Made by a program: the position numbers and the translations under genes. Below are positions 16,855 through 25,302 of a DNA stretch of 64,000 bases, piece after piece. The notes under the pieces were generated by a model. The model saw only the letters and a list, made by a program, of their open reading frames with translations, had not been told where the DNA came from and made no database searches. Numbering within the stretch: position 1 is the stretch's first letter; every line of letters starts with the position of its first letter. The stretch is from Rhizobium sp. ARZ01. Its GTDB lineage: Bacteria > Pseudomonadota > Alphaproteobacteria > Rhizobiales > Rhizobiaceae. The DNA lies in assembly GCF_014851675.1 (NCBI RefSeq), contig NZ_JACVAE010000005.1, forward strand, positions 186,001 to 250,000, in the 5' to 3' direction.

Positions 16855-18141
16855 ATGACGACATCGCTCCCGCACCCTCGGCGCGCTGCCCAGGGTTCCA
16901 ACGGACATCCTCTCACTGCGACGATCGCCGCCGTTCATTGCGCGTGCAAAACCGTCTCAGTGCTTGTGGCCCTGTCTCTCATTACATCGGGTTGCGCTAA
17001 CCGGGCGCAGAACGTCCTTCAGCCTCTCGCGGTCGCCCCGACCGGCACTAGCCGGGTCACCATGCTGGTTGCGACGACGCGCAGACCGACGGAATATCCC
17101 GGCAGACTCTATTCCGGCGATCGCGGCACGGCGATCTCCCTCAACAGCGTCGATGTGTCTATCCCGCCCGACCGCAACCGCAAGATCGGAGAGGTGCAGT
17201 GGCCGTCCCGCATGCCGCCCAACCCGCAAAAGGAGTTTGCGGTCACACAGGTGGCCAAGGTGCAATCCGAAGGCCAGGCCCTGGACTGGTACCGTAAGAA
17301 CCGAAACACCCGGCATCAGGTCATCATTTTCGTACATGGCTTCAACAACACCTATGCCGACGCCGTCTTCCGCTTCGCGCAAATTGTTCATGACTCAGGA
17401 ACCGAAGCCGCACCGATCCTCTTTACCTGGCCATCAAGGGGCCGTGTCTTCGACTACCTCTACGACAAGGAGAGCGCCAACTATTCGCGCCGCGCTCTGG
17501 AGGATCTAATCCTTCAGGCTGTCAAAAGTCCCGACATCTCCGATGTGACGATCCTCGCTCACTCGATGGGCGGCTGGCTTGCGGCAGAAGCCCTGCGTGG
17601 GGTCGCCATGCGCGAGAAATCAATCCCGGTGAAGGTCAAGAACGTCATCCTCGCATCGCCGGACATCGACATCGACGTGTTTCGCCGCCAGTTTACCGAG
17701 ATGGGGCCAAAGCGGCCGCACTTTGCGATCCTGACATCGACACGCGACAAGGCGCTGGAGGCGTCCGGCTGGTTATCGGGCGGTGTCGACCGCGTCGGTG
17801 GATCCGATCTAAGACCCTACGCGCCGCTTCTCGACGATCTCGGGGTGTCCGTCATCGACACGAGCGCGATCGCCACGAACGATCCTCTTGGCCACAACGC
17901 CTTTGCCGACAGCCCAGAGATGGTACGCCTGCTCGGGCGGCGGCTGGCCGGGCAGAGTCTGGATGGCGGGAAGGCAAGCGTCGCAGACCAGATCGGGGTG
18001 AGTGCGGCTAATTTCGCGGGCTCGGCTGCGCGTCTTGCCGTCGCGGCACCAGTCGCCGTCTTCAGCACGGAGGCGCGAGAGATGCTGAAGGAGGACCCCT
18101 CCGACGGCGGGAAGATCAAGGACGGGCGGATTTCGTACTGA
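16855..18141 (+). CDS. DUF900-type alpha/beta hydrolase, exported
   Basis: A ~428-residue protein with an N-terminal membrane or lipoprotein-like segment (VSVLVALSLITSGC, Cys near residue 47) and a DUF900 alpha/beta-hydrolase domain. Visible motifs are QVIIFVHGFNNTYADAVFRFAQ (oxyanion region), APILFTWPSRG, and the nucleophile elbow ILAHSMGGWLAAEAL. The acid and His are likely in the AILTSTRDKAL and DPLGHNAF regions. The ATG at 16855 follows the permease stop by one base; a GTG at 16834 is possible. As the last gene of the efflux operon it may process or detoxify a compound handled by the pump, which is inference. Confidence 0.85.
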   Translation: MTTSLPHPRRAAQGSNGHPLTATIAAVHCACKTVSVLVALSLITSGCANRAQNVLQPLAVAPTGTSRVTMLVATTRRPTEYPGRLYSGDRGTAISLNSVDVSIPPDRNRKIGEVQWPSRMPPNPQKEFAVTQVAKVQSEGQALDWYRKNRNTRHQVIIFVHGFNNTYADAVFRFAQIVHDSGTEAAPILFTWPSRGRVFDYLYDKESANYSRRALEDLILQAVKSPDISDVTILAHSMGGWLAAEALRGVAMREKSIPVKVKNVILASPDIDIDVFRRQFTEMGPKRPHFAILTSTRDKALEASGWLSGGVDRVGGSDLRPYAPLLDDLGVSVIDTSAIATNDPLGHNAFADSPEMVRLLGRRLAGQSLDGGKASVADQIGVSAANFAGSAARLAVAAPVAVFSTEAREMLKEDPSDGGKIKDGRISY

Positions 18142-18835
18142 AACGTAGCCGTCCAACCGAAGGCACGAATCCTCGGCCGGGAAGGACTTGTTAGGATCGG
18201 AACATGGAAATCACCACGATTGTCAGACACCGGCCGCGGGCTGAATACGTCTTCCGGATCGTAGCCGGCACCGTCGCGTGCTGGCTGTACGGGACGTCGA
18301 AGACAAAACGTCGCGGACCTCACGCGGATTCTTTAGAAGTCCCCGGCGAGCGTGCACAAAACCTTCCCCTCCAAGGCTGCGATGTGGAATCCATCGCCGA
18401 AAATTTTCTCCAGTCTGCGGTTCCCCTAGCGGCGCCGCATGTTCATGTTGTCGATTAATCGCTGACGCAAGGGGCTGAAGGGACATTGAAGACGAGCTCA
18501 TCCATCGTCTCCTCAGGTTGAAGGAGACGAAATGGTCCGCCCACGCCGGGCGACGTTCAATCGAGGCGTCATGATCAGAGGCTTGCTGCTAGCTCACCGT
18601 TCGCACCAGTCCCGCGCAGAGGGTTCGTTCTTCGGCCCAAGGCGGCCAATCCGCTTTGCGCCTTTATGTCGGCCGTAGAGCCGAGGTCGACCGCGGCCCG
18701 AAAGCAGACATCGTCGGTGAACACGCTGTAGTTGGTCGCAGACGCACTAGAGAACCTGATCTCAGCCGAGATCGCTCCGGGCAGAAGTTCCCCTGTCTCT
18801 TTCTTCCTGCTATCGTGAAGACGAGGTACGGCTCT
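18142..18835. other. Long intergenic region before the cyclase gene
   Basis: No gene is supported on either strand over 690 bases. A perfect 9-bp hairpin, TCGTCTCCT with AGGAGACGA, lies at 18505-18530 around an 8-base loop and lacks a T-run. The end of the stretch carries one copy of an imperfect repeat (18666-18719) also found behind the cyclase gene. Open frame extends upstream of the cyclase ATG to 18656, but that part has no family resemblance. Confidence 0.4.
18666..18719 (+). repeat. Imperfect direct repeat, copy 1 (upstream of cyclase)
   Basis: Starts with ATGTCGGCCGTA and contains AGCAGAC and TCG near its end. Aligned by eye with 20831-20884 it matches at 41 of 54 positions without gaps. 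The two copies bracket the cyclase gene in the same orientation, so they could mark how the gene was inserted or duplicated. Confidence 0.45.
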
Positions 18836-20608
18836 ATGAGCGAGAACCGCAAGCTGGCCGCAATTCTGGCCGCGGACGTAGTCGGATACAGCCGGCTCGC
18901 CAGCGAGGATGAAGATCGCACCCTAGCAAGGTTGCGGGCCCTGCGCAGTGACCTGATCGATCCAACCATCGCAGTGCACAACGGCCGTATCATCAAGCGC
19001 ACCGGAGACGGAGCGCTGGTCGAATTCCGCAGCGTTGTCGATGCCGTGCGATGCGCCATCGAGGTGCAGAACGGCATGGGCGAGCGCAATGCCGGCGTTC
19101 AGCAGGATCGGCGCATCGAGTTCCGGATCGGCATCCATCTGGGGGACGTAGTAGAGGAAAGCGATGGCGACCTGATGGGTGACGGCGTCAACATCGCCTC
19201 GCGTCTCGAGGGTATCGCAGCCCCCGGCGCTATTTGCCTGTCGGAGGACGCCTATCGCCAGGTCAGGGCGAGGCTCGATCTCTCCGTCAGCGATCTCGGC
19301 AACAAGCAGCTCAAGAACATTGCCGAGCCGATCCGCATCTATTCGCTTCAGGTCGGCACCGCCGCAGAGGCAAAGCCAGCAGTGACCGCTGGCACCGTCG
19401 CTCGTGCGCCGGCCGCTTTGGCGCCGGACCTTTCGATTGCCGTGCTGCCCTTCGTCAACATGAGCGGCGATGCCGAGCAGGAGTACTTCGCCGACGGAAT
19501 CTCCGAAGATATCATCACTGCTTTGTCGAAGCTGGCGCAGCTCTTTGTCATCGCTCGCAACTCGTCGTTTACTTTCAAAGGCCGGAACGTGAACGTGCAG
19601 GAGGTCGGCAATAGCCTCAACGTGCGCTACGTGCTGGAAGGAAGCGTCCGCAAATCTGGCAACAAGGTGAGGATCACCGCGCAGCTCATCGACGCGACCA
19701 CTGGCGGGCATCAGTGGGCGGAGCGTTTCGATCGCGACCTCACCGATATCTTCGCGGTGCAGGATGACGTCACGCAGCAGATCGTCGGCGCTCTGGAATT
19801 GAAGCTGACGGCCGGGGACAAGCAGCGGCTCGCGAGCGAGCAGACCCAAAATCTGGAAGCCTATGACTGCTTCCTGCGGGGCCGTGAACACATGTGGCGG
19901 CTGACGAGAGAGCAGAACAATCAGGGCCAGCAATTGCTGCACCGCGCCATCGATCTGGACCCGAAATTCGCCCCGGCCCACGCGTTCCTCGCCGTCACGC
20001 ACGCGCTGGGCTACGTCAACCAGTGGAGCCAATCGCCGTCGAAATCGCTGGAACAGGCGATCGAGGCTGCTACGCAGGCGGTGGCGCTCGATGATCAATA
20101 CCCTTACGCACATTGGGCGCTGGGCGTGGTCAACTTGTACCTGCGACGGCTTGACGTGGCCATCTGCGAGGCTGAACGCGTGATCGCGCTTGCTCCCAAT
20201 CTTGCGGAGGGCCACGAGAGCCTTGGCAATGCGCTGCACTATGCGGGCAGGTCCGACGAGGCCCTCCTCAGTTTCGAGCGGGCCATGGCCCTGAATCCAT
20301 ATTATCCGGACATTTTCCTGCACTTCCACGCGCAGGCGATGTTCCAGTTGGGCAGGTACGAGGAGGCCGTTGTCCTCCTGAAGCGACGGCTGGTCCGCAA
20401 TCCAGCCACTGACATCTCACGTGTGTTGCTGGCAGCGAGCTATGGTCACTTGGGTCGCTTCGCGGAGGCGCGCGGGGAGTGGGAGGAAGTGTTCCGGATC
20501 AATCCCAATTATTCCCTGGAGCACAGGCGCAAAGTGCTGCCCTACAAGAACCCCGCCGATTTCGAGCGCATTGTGGACGGCCTGCGCAAGGCTGGCCTCA
20601 CCGAGTGA
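18836..20608 (+). CDS. Class III adenylate/guanylate cyclase with TPR repeats
   Basis: A 590-residue cytoplasmic protein. Residues 1-175 form a class III nucleotide cyclase domain: first metal Asp in AAILAADVVGYSRL, second in IKRTGDGALVEF, and the transition-state Asn and Arg in GDGVNIASRLEG. Residues ~195-335 match the TolB/FlgO-like module common in rhizobial cyclases (LSIAVLPFVNMSGDAEQEYF, GISEDIITALSKL, YVLEGSVRKSGNKVRI). The C-terminal ~230 residues are TPR-like helices (LEAYDCFLRGREH, LAEGHESLGNALHYAGRSDEA). I chose ATG 18836 (MSENRKLAAILAAD) because family members start with this motif; the 60 extra upstream residues are unlike it. It probably makes cAMP in response to an unknown signal sensed through the TPR part. 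Monocistronic. Confidence 0.9.
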   Translation: MSENRKLAAILAADVVGYSRLASEDEDRTLARLRALRSDLIDPTIAVHNGRIIKRTGDGALVEFRSVVDAVRCAIEVQNGMGERNAGVQQDRRIEFRIGIHLGDVVEESDGDLMGDGVNIASRLEGIAAPGAICLSEDAYRQVRARLDLSVSDLGNKQLKNIAEPIRIYSLQVGTAAEAKPAVTAGTVARAPAALAPDLSIAVLPFVNMSGDAEQEYFADGISEDIITALSKLAQLFVIARNSSFTFKGRNVNVQEVGNSLNVRYVLEGSVRKSGNKVRITAQLIDATTGGHQWAERFDRDLTDIFAVQDDVTQQIVGALELKLTAGDKQRLASEQTQNLEAYDCFLRGREHMWRLTREQNNQGQQLLHRAIDLDPKFAPAHAFLAVTHALGYVNQWSQSPSKSLEQAIEAATQAVALDDQYPYAHWALGVVNLYLRRLDVAICEAERVIALAPNLAEGHESLGNALHYAGRSDEALLSFERAMALNPYYPDIFLHFHAQAMFQLGRYEEAVVLLKRRLVRNPATDISRVLLAASYGHLGRFAEARGEWEEVFRINPNYSLEHRRKVLPYKNPADFERIVDGLRKAGLTE

Positions 20609-21009
20609 TTGCATTCCATCGCAGACAGTCGTCCACAGATTCCGTGCGGCTCCAAAAAAGCACCGCGAGTGCGAGACTTGCTTATGGCTCATTCGTGCAG
20701 GCAGCCGCCATCGGGCAAAGCATAATTCCTGGGCACGGCGCACACCGACCAATCCGGCTCCAGACGAACGTCCGGAGATCGCGCAACTGCGCCGGTTCCA
20801 GCTTGAGCAACTTGTCCGCAACGCGCCGCCATGTCGGCCGTACAGACCAGCTTGGCCGCTTTCCGATAGCAGACGTCGCCAGTGTCAGGGCTGGACGGCT
20901 TGATTGCGCCACAAGGAGACATTGATCTTTAGCCACCAGATCGCGACGGAAATGTAGCCGGGCGGCCGACCGTTCGAATTTCTCGAATCTGAAAGGCCGG
21001 GGGCGGCTC
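20609..21009. other. Intergenic region after the cyclase gene
   Basis: No supported gene. Several overlapping short frames occur on both strands with no family resemblance. The only notable element is the second copy of the flanking repeat at 20831-20884. Confidence 0.4.
20831..20884 (+). repeat. Imperfect direct repeat, copy 2 (downstream of cyclase)
   Basis: Begins ATGTCGGCCGTA, like the copy at 18666-18719, and matches it at 41 of 54 positions. It lies 222 bases after the cyclase stop and is not part of a recognisable gene. Confidence 0.45.
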
Positions 21010-21010
21010 T

Positions 21011-21250
21011 TCAGATTCCGAGCATTTTCTTCGCTTCGCCGAGTGCTGCCTGCGAGCCTTCGTGATCGCCGGACTGGTGCAACTGTTCGCCTTGCTGGCG
21101 TAGCTGTTTGACCTTGGGCATGTCGGCTTCAGACAGGGAGGCGTTCGGGAGGGCTGCGTCAATTGCCGCCATTATGGTGGGGCACTGATTGGCGAAGGCA
21201 TTCACAGTCGCCAGCGCCAAAAAAAGGGCAATTGAAATCCTGACAATCAT
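21011..21250 (-). CDS. Small secreted protein
   Basis: A 79-residue protein with a clear Sec signal peptide, MIVRISIALFLALATVNAFA, and likely cleavage before NQCPTIM. The mature part is short, helical and charged (EADMPKVKQLRQQGEQLHQS, ending LGEAKKMLGI). The start at 21250 is set by GGAGGAG 10 bases upstream; the longer frame from 21295 has no ribosome site. Proteins of this kind are common in Rhizobiales and have no known function. A single Cys near the mature N-terminus is noteworthy. Confidence 0.75.
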   Translation of the reverse strand: MIVRISIALFLALATVNAFANQCPTIMAAIDAALPNASLSEADMPKVKQLRQQGEQLHQSGDHEGSQAALGEAKKMLGI

Positions 21251-21452
21251 GGGGGTCGCTCCTCCAAAGCCGGAGCGCGGATGCCTCTCCGGCAACTAAC
21301 GGATGATTGCCCAGCCTCGGCCCAGCGCCAATGGCGGGCGACCAAGACAAGTATTGCCGCAAACTAAAGCGCCACGGAGACCGTTTTGCCGATACGATCG
21401 TATCCCGATTATGCTGTAAAATGATCTGGTAACGAGTGAAGGAGCATCGGCA

Positions 21453-21779
21453 ATGGCACTCTACCTGACACGCTTCAGCTACACACCGCAAACCTGGGAT
21501 CGATTGACACGAAATCCCGAAGACCGTCGGGATGCCGCGCGCAGTTACATTGAATCAGTCGGAGGTAAGCTTCACGGCTTTTGGTACGCATTCGGATCGC
21601 ACGACGGGTATAACCTGTGGGAGGCACCCGACAACGTCTCGATGGCCGCCGTCGCAATCGCGATTGGAGGCGGTGGCGCTGTGTCAAAGTTCGAGACGAC
21701 GCCACTGCTTACGGTCGAGGAAACACTGGAGGCTATGGAGTTAGCAAGAACAGTTGGTTATCGATCGCCAGGAGCGTAG
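21453..21779 (+). CDS. GYD domain protein
   Basis: A 108-residue soluble protein with the GYD-domain pattern: LYLTRFSYTPQTWDRL at the start, then GKLHGFWYAFGSHDGYNLWE and MAAVAIAIGGGGAVSKFET. The name-giving Gly-Tyr-Asp motif appears here as DGYN. The fold is a small alpha/beta ferredoxin-like dimer; members are found in stress and metabolism loci without a defined reaction. AAGGAGC lies 8 bases upstream of the ATG. It stands alone between oppositely oriented small genes. Confidence 0.85.
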   Translation: MALYLTRFSYTPQTWDRLTRNPEDRRDAARSYIESVGGKLHGFWYAFGSHDGYNLWEAPDNVSMAAVAIAIGGGGAVSKFETTPLLTVEETLEAMELARTVGYRSPGA

Positions 21780-21867
21780 GTGTCGGTCTGGCACCTATCC
21801 AATTTGGCATGCCTAGCGGTGCCTATTACAAACGATGTCCGTGGTGCTATCAGCCGGCAGTGTCGCA

Positions 21868-22220
21868 CTACCTGCGCGCCTTCAGGCCACCGGTTTCCGT
21901 CGCCATCGTCGGCGACGATCCGCCCGAAACGTCGCAGAGCCACAGCGTCCGCATAGACTTCAAACCGGGCAGCCTCCGCAACTGCGGGTTCTTGGACTCC
22001 TGGCCGACGATTGGGTTCTTCACGACGGCGTCACTGAAGTGATCCACCACCGCCGCGATGGCGAAGACGCCGCCCAGCGCTCGTGCAAGCTTTTTTCGGG
22101 CGTCGTTTGGTTGGCCTTGGCTTTGTCCGTCTCCGCCATAACGCCCAAGGAGGCAGCCGCCAGCGTCAACCCCATGACCACAATTCGTCGTGTGAGAGAA
22201 GTCGAAACAGCCTGTGTCAT
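21868..22220 (-). pseudogene. Exported hypothetical protein, frameshifted in an A6 run
   Basis: An ATG with GGAGG 6 bases upstream opens a frame with a signal-like segment (RRIVVMGLTLAAASLGVMA), reaching TTPEK at a run of six A. One frame over, the sense continues as ARALGGVFAIAAVVDHFSDA, VVKNPIVGQESKNPQL, PGLKSMRTLWLCDVSGG and ends at 21868. Both halves look real and fit one ~115-residue protein, so a one-base slip at the A-run (near 22090) separates them. It may be a mutation, a sequencing error, or ribosomal slippage. The zero-frame codons GAA AAA AGC do not make the classic A AAA AAG slippery site. Confidence 0.55.
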
Positions 22221-22300
22221 GGTCACCCTCCTTGCTCGCAGATGAAGGACAGAACTTCTGTGGGGCGTTAGTGTTACCGAACCAGGCCAACTCGTCCGCC

Positions 22301-22456
22301 TTACTCGTCCGCCGTGCGCGTCGGGGAAGGCATGATCTGTCCTTCAGTCGGCGGAGGCGCGCTGCCGATGCCGGGCTCGCGCTTGAGGAGGAGGATACTC
22401 GCGACTGCCGCGACCAAGACCGCCACAACAAGGAGTAGCATCAAGCGTACAGACAT
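22301..22456 (-). CDS. Small single-pass membrane protein (51 aa)
   Basis: ATG at 22456 to TAA at 22301 gives 51 residues. The N-terminal 24 form one strongly hydrophobic segment (MSVRLMLLLVVAVLVAAVAS), followed by a Pro-rich polar tail (APPPTEGQIMPSPTRTADE). It may be a membrane anchor or an uncleaved signal. AAGAGAA lies upstream of the ATG. It sits in a cluster of small stress-type genes. Function unknown; recognised only by composition. Confidence 0.6.
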   Translation of the reverse strand: MSVRLMLLLVVAVLVAAVASILLLKREPGIGSAPPPTEGQIMPSPTRTADE

Positions 22457-22534
22457 GGTTCTCTTCGAAAGGCGGCCGGGATAGCTTCATCGACAATCGG
22501 GAGTCCCATCCCCGGCATGGCTCACCGAAGCCGG

Positions 22535-22729
22535 TCAGCAGCAGCCCAGAAGCCGTTCCACTTCATCTTCCAACTCGCGGCAAATCGTTGTGAATTCTGC
22601 TGTGAACCGGGGGTCGGACGAGTTGGAACGGAGGGCGTGGACGGCGAGATCATAATCTGCAAGAATCTCATCGACATAAGAAGCCCGCGCCGAGCCTAAA
22701 GCCGCGCGCAAATGCGGACGCTTGACCAT
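22535..22729 (-). CDS. Small hypothetical protein
   Basis: A 64-residue soluble, helical, acidic protein beginning MVKRPHLRAALGSARASYVD and ending ELEDEVERLLGCC with two terminal Cys. I prefer the ATG at 22729, which has GGAAAT upstream; the frame continues up to an ATG at 22768 without a ribosome site. Its regular alternation of charged and hydrophobic residues suggests a real helical protein. No family recognised. Confidence 0.5.
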   Translation of the reverse strand: MVKRPHLRAALGSARASYVDEILADYDLAVHALRSNSSDPRFTAEFTTICRELEDEVERLLGCC

Positions 22730-22768
22730 CAGCAATTTCCGCCCGCTATCGCATCTGTGCCGGTCCAT

Positions 22769-23220
22769 CGCGGCACCTCTGGCACCATGATCGCCCGAAT
22801 TGTGATGTGACGCCAGGAGACTACGGTAGGCTACAGCCGTATTCGTCGCTCTTGGAACGCGGTCTGATCACCACGACCCGACCAACTGCCCGGTATTGAA
22901 GACCATGGCGGTGACTGCGGCAACCGCACCGGCGATGACGAAGAAAGAGCACGAAATCGTGGACCATGTTGGAACCTTTGTGATAGCGCCCGGCAACACG
23001 AAGCGCTGCCGGGCCACTTGCTATCTCATACGCAAGCAGTTCGCATTTCGGCGAACAGTTTTCCATTTTAGGTCTATCTTATTTACGCTTTGTTACGCCT
23101 AGTCGATGAGCCAACTGGTGGAGTCGAGCCGGCTCGAACCGCCCATAGGGGTTCTCCATCCCTGGCAAGTAACTTCATCCGGCGTGAGGTCGAAGCTCAC
23201 GCCGGAGAGTGCCGCTGTAT
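22769..23220. other. Intergenic region with one tiny hydrophobic frame
   Basis: No confident gene. On the minus strand, 22999-22868 reads from a GTG without a clear ribosome site to a 43-residue frame with one hydrophobic segment (SCSFFVIAGAVAAVTAMVFN) ending GQLVGSW. It could be a small membrane protein like the 51-residue one nearby. Nothing else is seen. Confidence 0.35.
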
Positions 23221-23712
23221 TCAGGCGGCTTCGGCGTTCACCTCTGCTTCGGCGATTTCGGAGAGCAGTTCATCCGTGGTCTCTTCCTCGTCAAGGGTCT
23301 GCGCAAGAAGTTCAGCCACCTCGTCCATACCGAGCCTCTTAGCCCAGCTGACCATCGTTCCATAGCGACTGATCTCATAGTGTTCGACGGCCTGAGCACC
23401 CGCGATAAGTCCGGCATCAAGGGCGTCCGTGCCGTCAAATTCCACTATCACTTCCTTGCCTTCTTCGATGATGCCAAGGATCGCGTTGCACGTCTTTTGC
23501 TGGGCGGGCTTACCGATCAGTTCGAACACCTCTTCAAGACGTGCCACGTGGGTTTCGGTCTCGCCCTTGTGCGTTTCAAACGCCTGTTTCAGATCGGCAG
23601 ACTGGGCCGCCTCTGCCATTTTCGGTAGGGCCGTCAGTATTTGCTTTTCTGCGAAATAGATGTCCTTCAGCGTTTCATAGAGGAGATCGTTGAGATTCTT
23701 TGCTTCTGCCAT
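23221..23712 (-). CDS. DUF892 (YciE-type) ferritin-like protein
   Basis: A 163-residue all-helical protein of the DUF892/YciE family, a ferritin-like four-helix bundle linked to stress survival. The family start is clear: LNDLLYETLKDIYFAEKQIL, with acidic residues D-x-x-x-x-E in helix 1. ETHKGETETHVARLEEVFEL and AQAVEHYEISRYGTMVSWA contain the Glu and His expected for a di-iron site. ATG 23712 has AAAGGAA 8 bases upstream; a longer open frame to 24051 runs back into the neighbouring gene and is not used. It lies 22 bases after that gene, so co-transcription is likely. Confidence 0.92.
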   Translation of the reverse strand: MAEAKNLNDLLYETLKDIYFAEKQILTALPKMAEAAQSADLKQAFETHKGETETHVARLEEVFELIGKPAQQKTCNAILGIIEEGKEVIVEFDGTDALDAGLIAGAQAVEHYEISRYGTMVSWAKRLGMDEVAELLAQTLDEEETTDELLSEIAEAEVNAEAA

Positions 23713-23734
23713 GTTCGTGTTCCTTTGAGGTTGA

Positions 23735-24685
23735 TTAGGCATTTCTGCCGCGGGTGTAGTCTTCGGCAACGACGGCAGGCTTCGTGCCAGCCACTCCGCC
23801 GAACCAGGCTGCAACGACGCCCAACAGGAGCGCGAGGAAGCCAAGTAGTGCGCCTCGTGAAACGATCGTCGCGGTGGTCTCCGCGGCGTCCAGGGCCCGT
23901 TGCTTGGCCGTTTCGACCGAAGCCTTGTAGTTCGCTTCATATTCGTCGACCTTCGCACGCGCCTGATCGACGGGAATGTTCTGAGCCTTTGCGAGGGCAT
24001 CGGCGGCCCGTGTCTTGGCAGCGTCGATCTGGGCTTGATCGCCCGTGGCAACTGCCCTCATGGCCGAAACTGCGGCTGATTGAAGGGCCTGAGGATCGGT
24101 GCCACCGCTCGCGTCGCGGATCTGACGCTCAATATCGCCCATCGGATCCGTTGCCGAGACAACCGCTGGCGCGGCCGCCGTCATCACTGTTGCTGCGGTT
24201 TTGCCGACGCCGCCGATGACGCTGGTCAGACCGCTGAATGCGCCTCCGACCAGAGCTCCGACCGAGGTGGTAAGAAGGTAGAGAATCACCAGAGTTGTCA
24301 CTGCCCAAGTGGTAATCCCGTGGTAGCCGCCCGTAGACTGGCTCGGGCGGCCCGAGAGACGGCTGGCTGCGTAAGCTCCGATAAAGGAGGCGATGATGCC
24401 CGCGACAACGAACCACAGGCCACCGATGATGGAAAAGGTGCTTGCCGCTGGGTTGTCTGCAGTGGCTGGATCCAGGACGGCGGCCCCGATGCCCACCCCG
24501 AGGAGATTGAGCATGAATTGAGCCGAAAGTGCGAGAACGACGCCGGCACACACCGCTCCCCAGGATATCTTGTTGATGGCCCTCGTTACGAAAGGGTCGA
24601 CAACGGAGGGCTCGACCGCCCGCGGGACATCGGGTGAAAGTGGAGCCCCCTCCCGTGGATATGACATGGATGGTTGGGTGGACAT
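23735..24685 (-). CDS. Four-pass membrane protein, PhnA-like type
   Basis: A ~316-residue membrane protein. Segments: ISWGAVCAGVVLALSAQFML, FSIIGGLWFVVAGIIASFIG, TTWAVTTLVILYLLTTSVGA and, near the C-terminus, LLGFLALLLGVVAAWFGGVA. Between TM3 and TM4 lies a ~100-residue helical Ala/Asp/Gln-rich domain (QIDAAKTRAADALAKAQNIP). Rhizobial proteins of this layout are often annotated as PhnA-like without evidence for phosphonate use. I place the start at ATG 24685 (MSTQPSMSYPREG) because AAAGGAA is 9 bases upstream; an ATG two codons earlier sits too close to it. It is likely expressed with the DUF892 gene. Confidence 0.75.
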   Translation of the reverse strand: MSTQPSMSYPREGAPLSPDVPRAVEPSVVDPFVTRAINKISWGAVCAGVVLALSAQFMLNLLGVGIGAAVLDPATADNPAASTFSIIGGLWFVVAGIIASFIGAYAASRLSGRPSQSTGGYHGITTWAVTTLVILYLLTTSVGALVGGAFSGLTSVIGGVGKTAATVMTAAAPAVVSATDPMGDIERQIRDASGGTDPQALQSAAVSAMRAVATGDQAQIDAAKTRAADALAKAQNIPVDQARAKVDEYEANYKASVETAKQRALDAAETTATIVSRGALLGFLALLLGVVAAWFGGVAGTKPAVVAEDYTRGRNA

Positions 24686-25006
24686 AAGCATATTCCTTTG
24701 GTTCACGCCTGCAGCGATGCAGCGTGCAACGAACAGATTTCGCTCGGTGGTATCGCGTGCCGACCGCCCCGTGCATGTCTTGCAGGGGAGAGACGTTGGA
24801 GACACGGAAGTTCCCAAGTGCTGCACGAGAGAACCTCTCTCTCGTCACCAGCCGAAAATCTGATTGTTCGCTGGCACAGCCCTAATAGATGGAGAACCCA
24901 ATAGTTCCGTGCGGAGCACACCGTTTTTGAATCGGACTGGATGGATCGGCGATTCACAGGAGATTGGCGGGAACCAGTTAGGGTCGGCGTTCGGCAACCG
25001 TCGAAT

Positions 25007-25032
25007 AAAAAAAAGCCCGCTGATGGCGGGCT
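25007..25032 (-). terminator. Rho-independent terminator
   Basis: On the minus strand the transcript forms AGCCCGC/GCGGGCT around a 5-base loop and then a run of eight T. It begins 24 bases after the stop of the small hydrophilic gene at 25056-25232. Confidence 0.9.
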
Positions 25033-25055
25033 CCTTCTTTGATCATCTCACTGAT

Positions 25056-25232
25056 CTACTTGTCGTTCTTGTGGCTTTGCTCGCCAGCCTTGACGTGCTG
25101 TTCATGAGTGCCGCCGCGCGTGCTGCTGGAGGAGCTCTTCGAATCGGCAGCCTTTTTGGTCGACTTATCGCCACCGTTTTTGCTCGGCTGGCCAGATTTG
25201 CCGCTTTCGTGTGAGCTACTTTGGTTGGGCAT
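25056..25232 (-). CDS. Small hydrophilic stress-type protein
   Basis: A 58-residue, very hydrophilic, Ser/Lys/Gly-rich protein with almost no hydrophobic residues (NQSSSHESGKSGQPSKNGG, then TRGGTHEQHVKAGEQSHK). Such disordered proteins are typical of desiccation and stress regulons in Rhizobiales. ATG 25232 has GGGGAG 6 bases upstream; a longer frame to 25310 has none. It ends in a strong terminator, so it is a single-gene unit. A near-match to the general-stress promoter lies at 25278-25302. Confidence 0.75.
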   Translation of the reverse strand: MPNQSSSHESGKSGQPSKNGGDKSTKKAADSKSSSSSTRGGTHEQHVKAGEQSHKNDK

Positions 25233-25277
25233 GACATTCTCCCCGGGTATCGAAGCCGGGATCGACTTCACACACTC

Positions 25278-25302
25278 AACCCATTGGATCAGGTTCGGTT
25301 CC
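25278..25302 (-). promoter_or_regulatory. EcfG-like promoter, one mismatch
   Basis: On the minus strand GGAAC, a 16-base spacer and GGTT; the consensus -10 is CGTT. It lies 46 bases upstream of the start of the small hydrophilic gene at 25232. Weaker evidence than the perfect matches elsewhere in this window. Confidence 0.45.

Noticed and set aside
14460..16916. Long minus-strand frames across the RND permease
   Set aside because: Shadows of a GC-rich coding sequence; the plus-strand frame carries all RND motifs.
18923..20329. 468-residue minus-strand frame opposite the cyclase
   Set aside because: Mirror frame of the cyclase and TPR coding sequence; no motifs and no ribosome site.
21980..22110. 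Programmed -1 frameshift of the dnaX type
   Set aside because: The zero-frame codons are GAA AAA AGC, not A AAA AAG; no stimulatory stem was evident.
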